Shown here one piece after another: positions 3,855 to 5,142 of a stretch of 5,142 nucleotides of DNA. The stretch is from positions 1 through 5,142 of the forward strand of contig JAJYOH010000458.1 of NCBI GenBank assembly GCA_021796315.1, in the 5' to 3' direction. Below the pieces are notes generated by a model. That model made no database searches, had not been told where the DNA came from, and saw only the letters and a program-made list of their open reading frames with translations. The first letter of the stretch is position 1. The number at the start of each line of letters is the position of its first letter. Source of the DNA: Chloroflexota bacterium. Its GTDB lineage: Bacteria > Chloroflexota > Anaerolineae > Anaerolineales > Villigracilaceae. Both the position numbers and the translations under genes were made by a program.

Positions 3855-5142
3855 ATGGAAGCGTATTGCATGAAGTGCAAGACCAAGCGTGAAATGAAAG
3901 AGCCTGTGGCTGGGTTCAATGCCAGGGGTTCTGCGGTGACGCTTGGAACTTGTCCGGTTTGCGGAACCAAGCTTTATCGGATGGGGAAAACGCCCGCTCA
4001 TGAAGGAATGACGCCGCCCGAAAAACCTGCGAAAGTAGAGAAGCGCGATGGGAAACTTGTCATCGTCGAATCTCCGGCCAAGGCCAAAACGGTCGGACGT
4101 TTTCTTGGCAAGGGTTACACCGTCAGGGCCTCGGTGGGACACGTGCGCGATCTTCTGCGTTCGCAACTTTCTGTGGATGTGGAAAATAATTTTGAGCCGA
4201 AGTATCGCGTTCCCAACGAGAAGAAGGAAGTCGTTAAAGAACTTAAGAAGCTGGCGAAGAGCGCCGAAGAAATCTATCTTGCGACCGACCCCGATCGCGA
4301 AGGCGAATCCATTTCATGGCATTTGGTGGAAGCTGCTGAGATCGAACCGGCGCGCACCAAGCGCGTGGTCTTCCACGAGATTACCGAACCGGCCATCGAC
4401 GAAGCTTTTGCGCATCCGCGCGACATCAACATGGACCTGGTCAATGCCCAGCAGGCGCGGCGTGTGCTGGATCGTCTCGTCGGTTACAGCATCAGCCCGA
4501 TTCTGTGGGAGAAGGTGCGGAGCCGCCTCTCGGCTGGACGCGTTCAATCGGTGGCGCTCCGTATCATCGTCGAGAGGGAACGGCAGATCGAAGATTTTAT
4601 CCCGGTCGAATATTGGACGATCGGCGCGGAGTTTAAACCTGAGAGTCTAAAATCCACCTTTATCACCAAGCTGGCGAAGGTCGATGACAAAGAGCCGGAA
4701 TTGCCGGATGAGGCGACGGTCAAACCGATTTTGGTTGACATGGAAACGGCCGCGTATGTGATCACAAAAGTCAAACGCGGCGAACGTCGACGCAAGCCCT
4801 CGGCGCCGTTCACGACTTCGACTCTGCAACAGGAAGCTTCGCGCAAACTTGGTTTTACCGCCAAGCGCACGATGGCTTTGGCGCAGGGGCTTTACGAAGG
4901 TCAGGATGTTGGCGAAGGCGGCACCACCGGTTTGATCACTTACATGCGTACTGACTCGACCAATGTGTCGGAGATCGCGCAAAAAGATGCGCGCGATTAT
5001 GTTTCAGGAAAATACGGCGCGGATTATTTGCCATCTGAGCCGCCACAATATAAAACCAGATCGATGGGCGCGCAGGAGGCGCACGAAGCCATTCGTCCAA
5101 CTTCCGTGCCGCGCGAGCCGGAAAAGGTCAAGGCGTTTCTTG
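3855..5142 (+). CDS. topA: DNA topoisomerase I with an N-terminal zinc ribbon (3' end outside window)
   Basis: Type IA topoisomerase that relaxes negative supercoils by cutting and rejoining one strand. The frame is open for 429 codons to the right edge, so the C-terminal part is unseen. Residues 1-43 are an added zinc ribbon, similar to the DUF5679 type: CMKC at 5-8 and CPVC at 33-36. A linker rich in Pro and Lys (44-66) leads to the toprim domain, beginning KLVIVESPAKAKTV at 67-80, with metal-binding Glu72 and the Asp145/Asp147/Glu149 set in TDPDREGE (144-151). DLVNAQQARRVLDRLVGY, RLSAGRVQSVALRI and PFTTSTLQQEASRKLGF follow in normal order. The active-site Tyr363 sits in GLITYMRTDST (359-369), and MGAQEAHEAIRPT (404-416) is also present. 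No in-frame start lies at the usual family beginning near residue 67; the nearby ATG at 4048 is in another frame. GGAG at 3846-3849 supports ATG 3855. Whether the usual C-terminal zinc fingers are present cannot be seen. Confidence 0.96.
   Translation, partial: MEAYCMKCKTKREMKEPVAGFNARGSAVTLGTCPVCGTKLYRMGKTPAHEGMTPPEKPAKVEKRDGKLVIVESPAKAKTVGRFLGKGYTVRASVGHVRDLLRSQLSVDVENNFEPKYRVPNEKKEVVKELKKLAKSAEEIYLATDPDREGESISWHLVEAAEIEPARTKRVVFHEITEPAIDEAFAHPRDINMDLVNAQQARRVLDRLVGYSISPILWEKVRSRLSAGRVQSVALRIIVERERQIEDFIPVEYWTIGAEFKPESLKSTFITKLAKVDDKEPELPDEATVKPILVDMETAAYVITKVKRGERRRKPSAPFTTSTLQQEASRKLGFTAKRTMALAQGLYEGQDVGEGGTTGLITYMRTDSTNVSEIAQKDARDYVSGKYGADYLPSEPPQYKTRSMGAQEAHEAIRPTSVPREPEKVKAFL

Noticed and set aside
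4048..4650. 200-codon open frame on the + strand
   Set aside because: It lies in another frame inside topA, whose toprim and catalytic motifs are unbroken. Its translation is rich in Arg, Ser and Trp, as expected of a shadow frame.
675..4982. Many open frames on the - strand
   Set aside because: All lie opposite well-supported genes, have no family resemblance and are shadows of the + strand codon pattern.
1..5142. CRISPR arrays, tRNA or rRNA genes, insertion sequences and attachment sites
   Set aside because: No spaced direct repeats, tRNA cloverleaf signals, rRNA-like segments, transposase motifs or terminal inverted repeats were seen; nearly all the sequence is accounted for by genes.

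Overview
The window is a compact stretch of bacterial housekeeping genes, all on the + strand and with no mobile element, CRISPR array or stable RNA gene. The best guess for the host is a Chloroflexota bacterium of the Anaerolineae type. That is inference, from a topoisomerase I with an extra zinc ribbon at its N-terminus, the protein wording, and a run of gene starts preceded by TGNTANNNT-like promoter boxes. Base composition and codon use look even from end to end, so nothing points to recent transfer.

Layout: (1) The last 60 codons of a sensor histidine kinase end at 184. (2) A 124-base gap carries a likely extended -10 promoter, a small hairpin, a pyrimidine tract and a strong Shine-Dalgarno site. 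(3) A ribosome cluster follows: rpsP (S16), khpA (KH-domain RNA-binding protein) and rimM (16S processing factor). khpA and rimM are separated by only 2 bases. rimM contains a perfect 11-bp hairpin inside its unusual N-terminal extension. (4) dprA (smf), the DNA-processing protein that loads RecA on single-stranded DNA, lies 44 bases downstream. (5) manC, GDP-mannose pyrophosphorylase, follows after 35 bases. (6) A 54-base gap holds a two-part hairpin overlapping a likely promoter. (7) topA (topoisomerase I) runs off the right edge with its toprim residues and active-site tyrosine in view.

The gene order looks like a shortened form of the known Bacillus segment rpsP-ylqC-ylqD-rimM-trmD-rplS ... 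smf-topA. Here trmD, rplS and the genes up to smf are absent, and a sugar-nucleotide gene sits between dprA and topA. The first three genes serve the small ribosomal subunit and dprA and topA act on DNA. manC feeds glycan or osmolyte synthesis and has no obvious functional tie to its neighbours. I found no clearly new biological system. The most notable points are the zinc-ribbon fusion on TopA, the hairpin at the topA promoter, the hairpin inside rimM, and the manC insertion.
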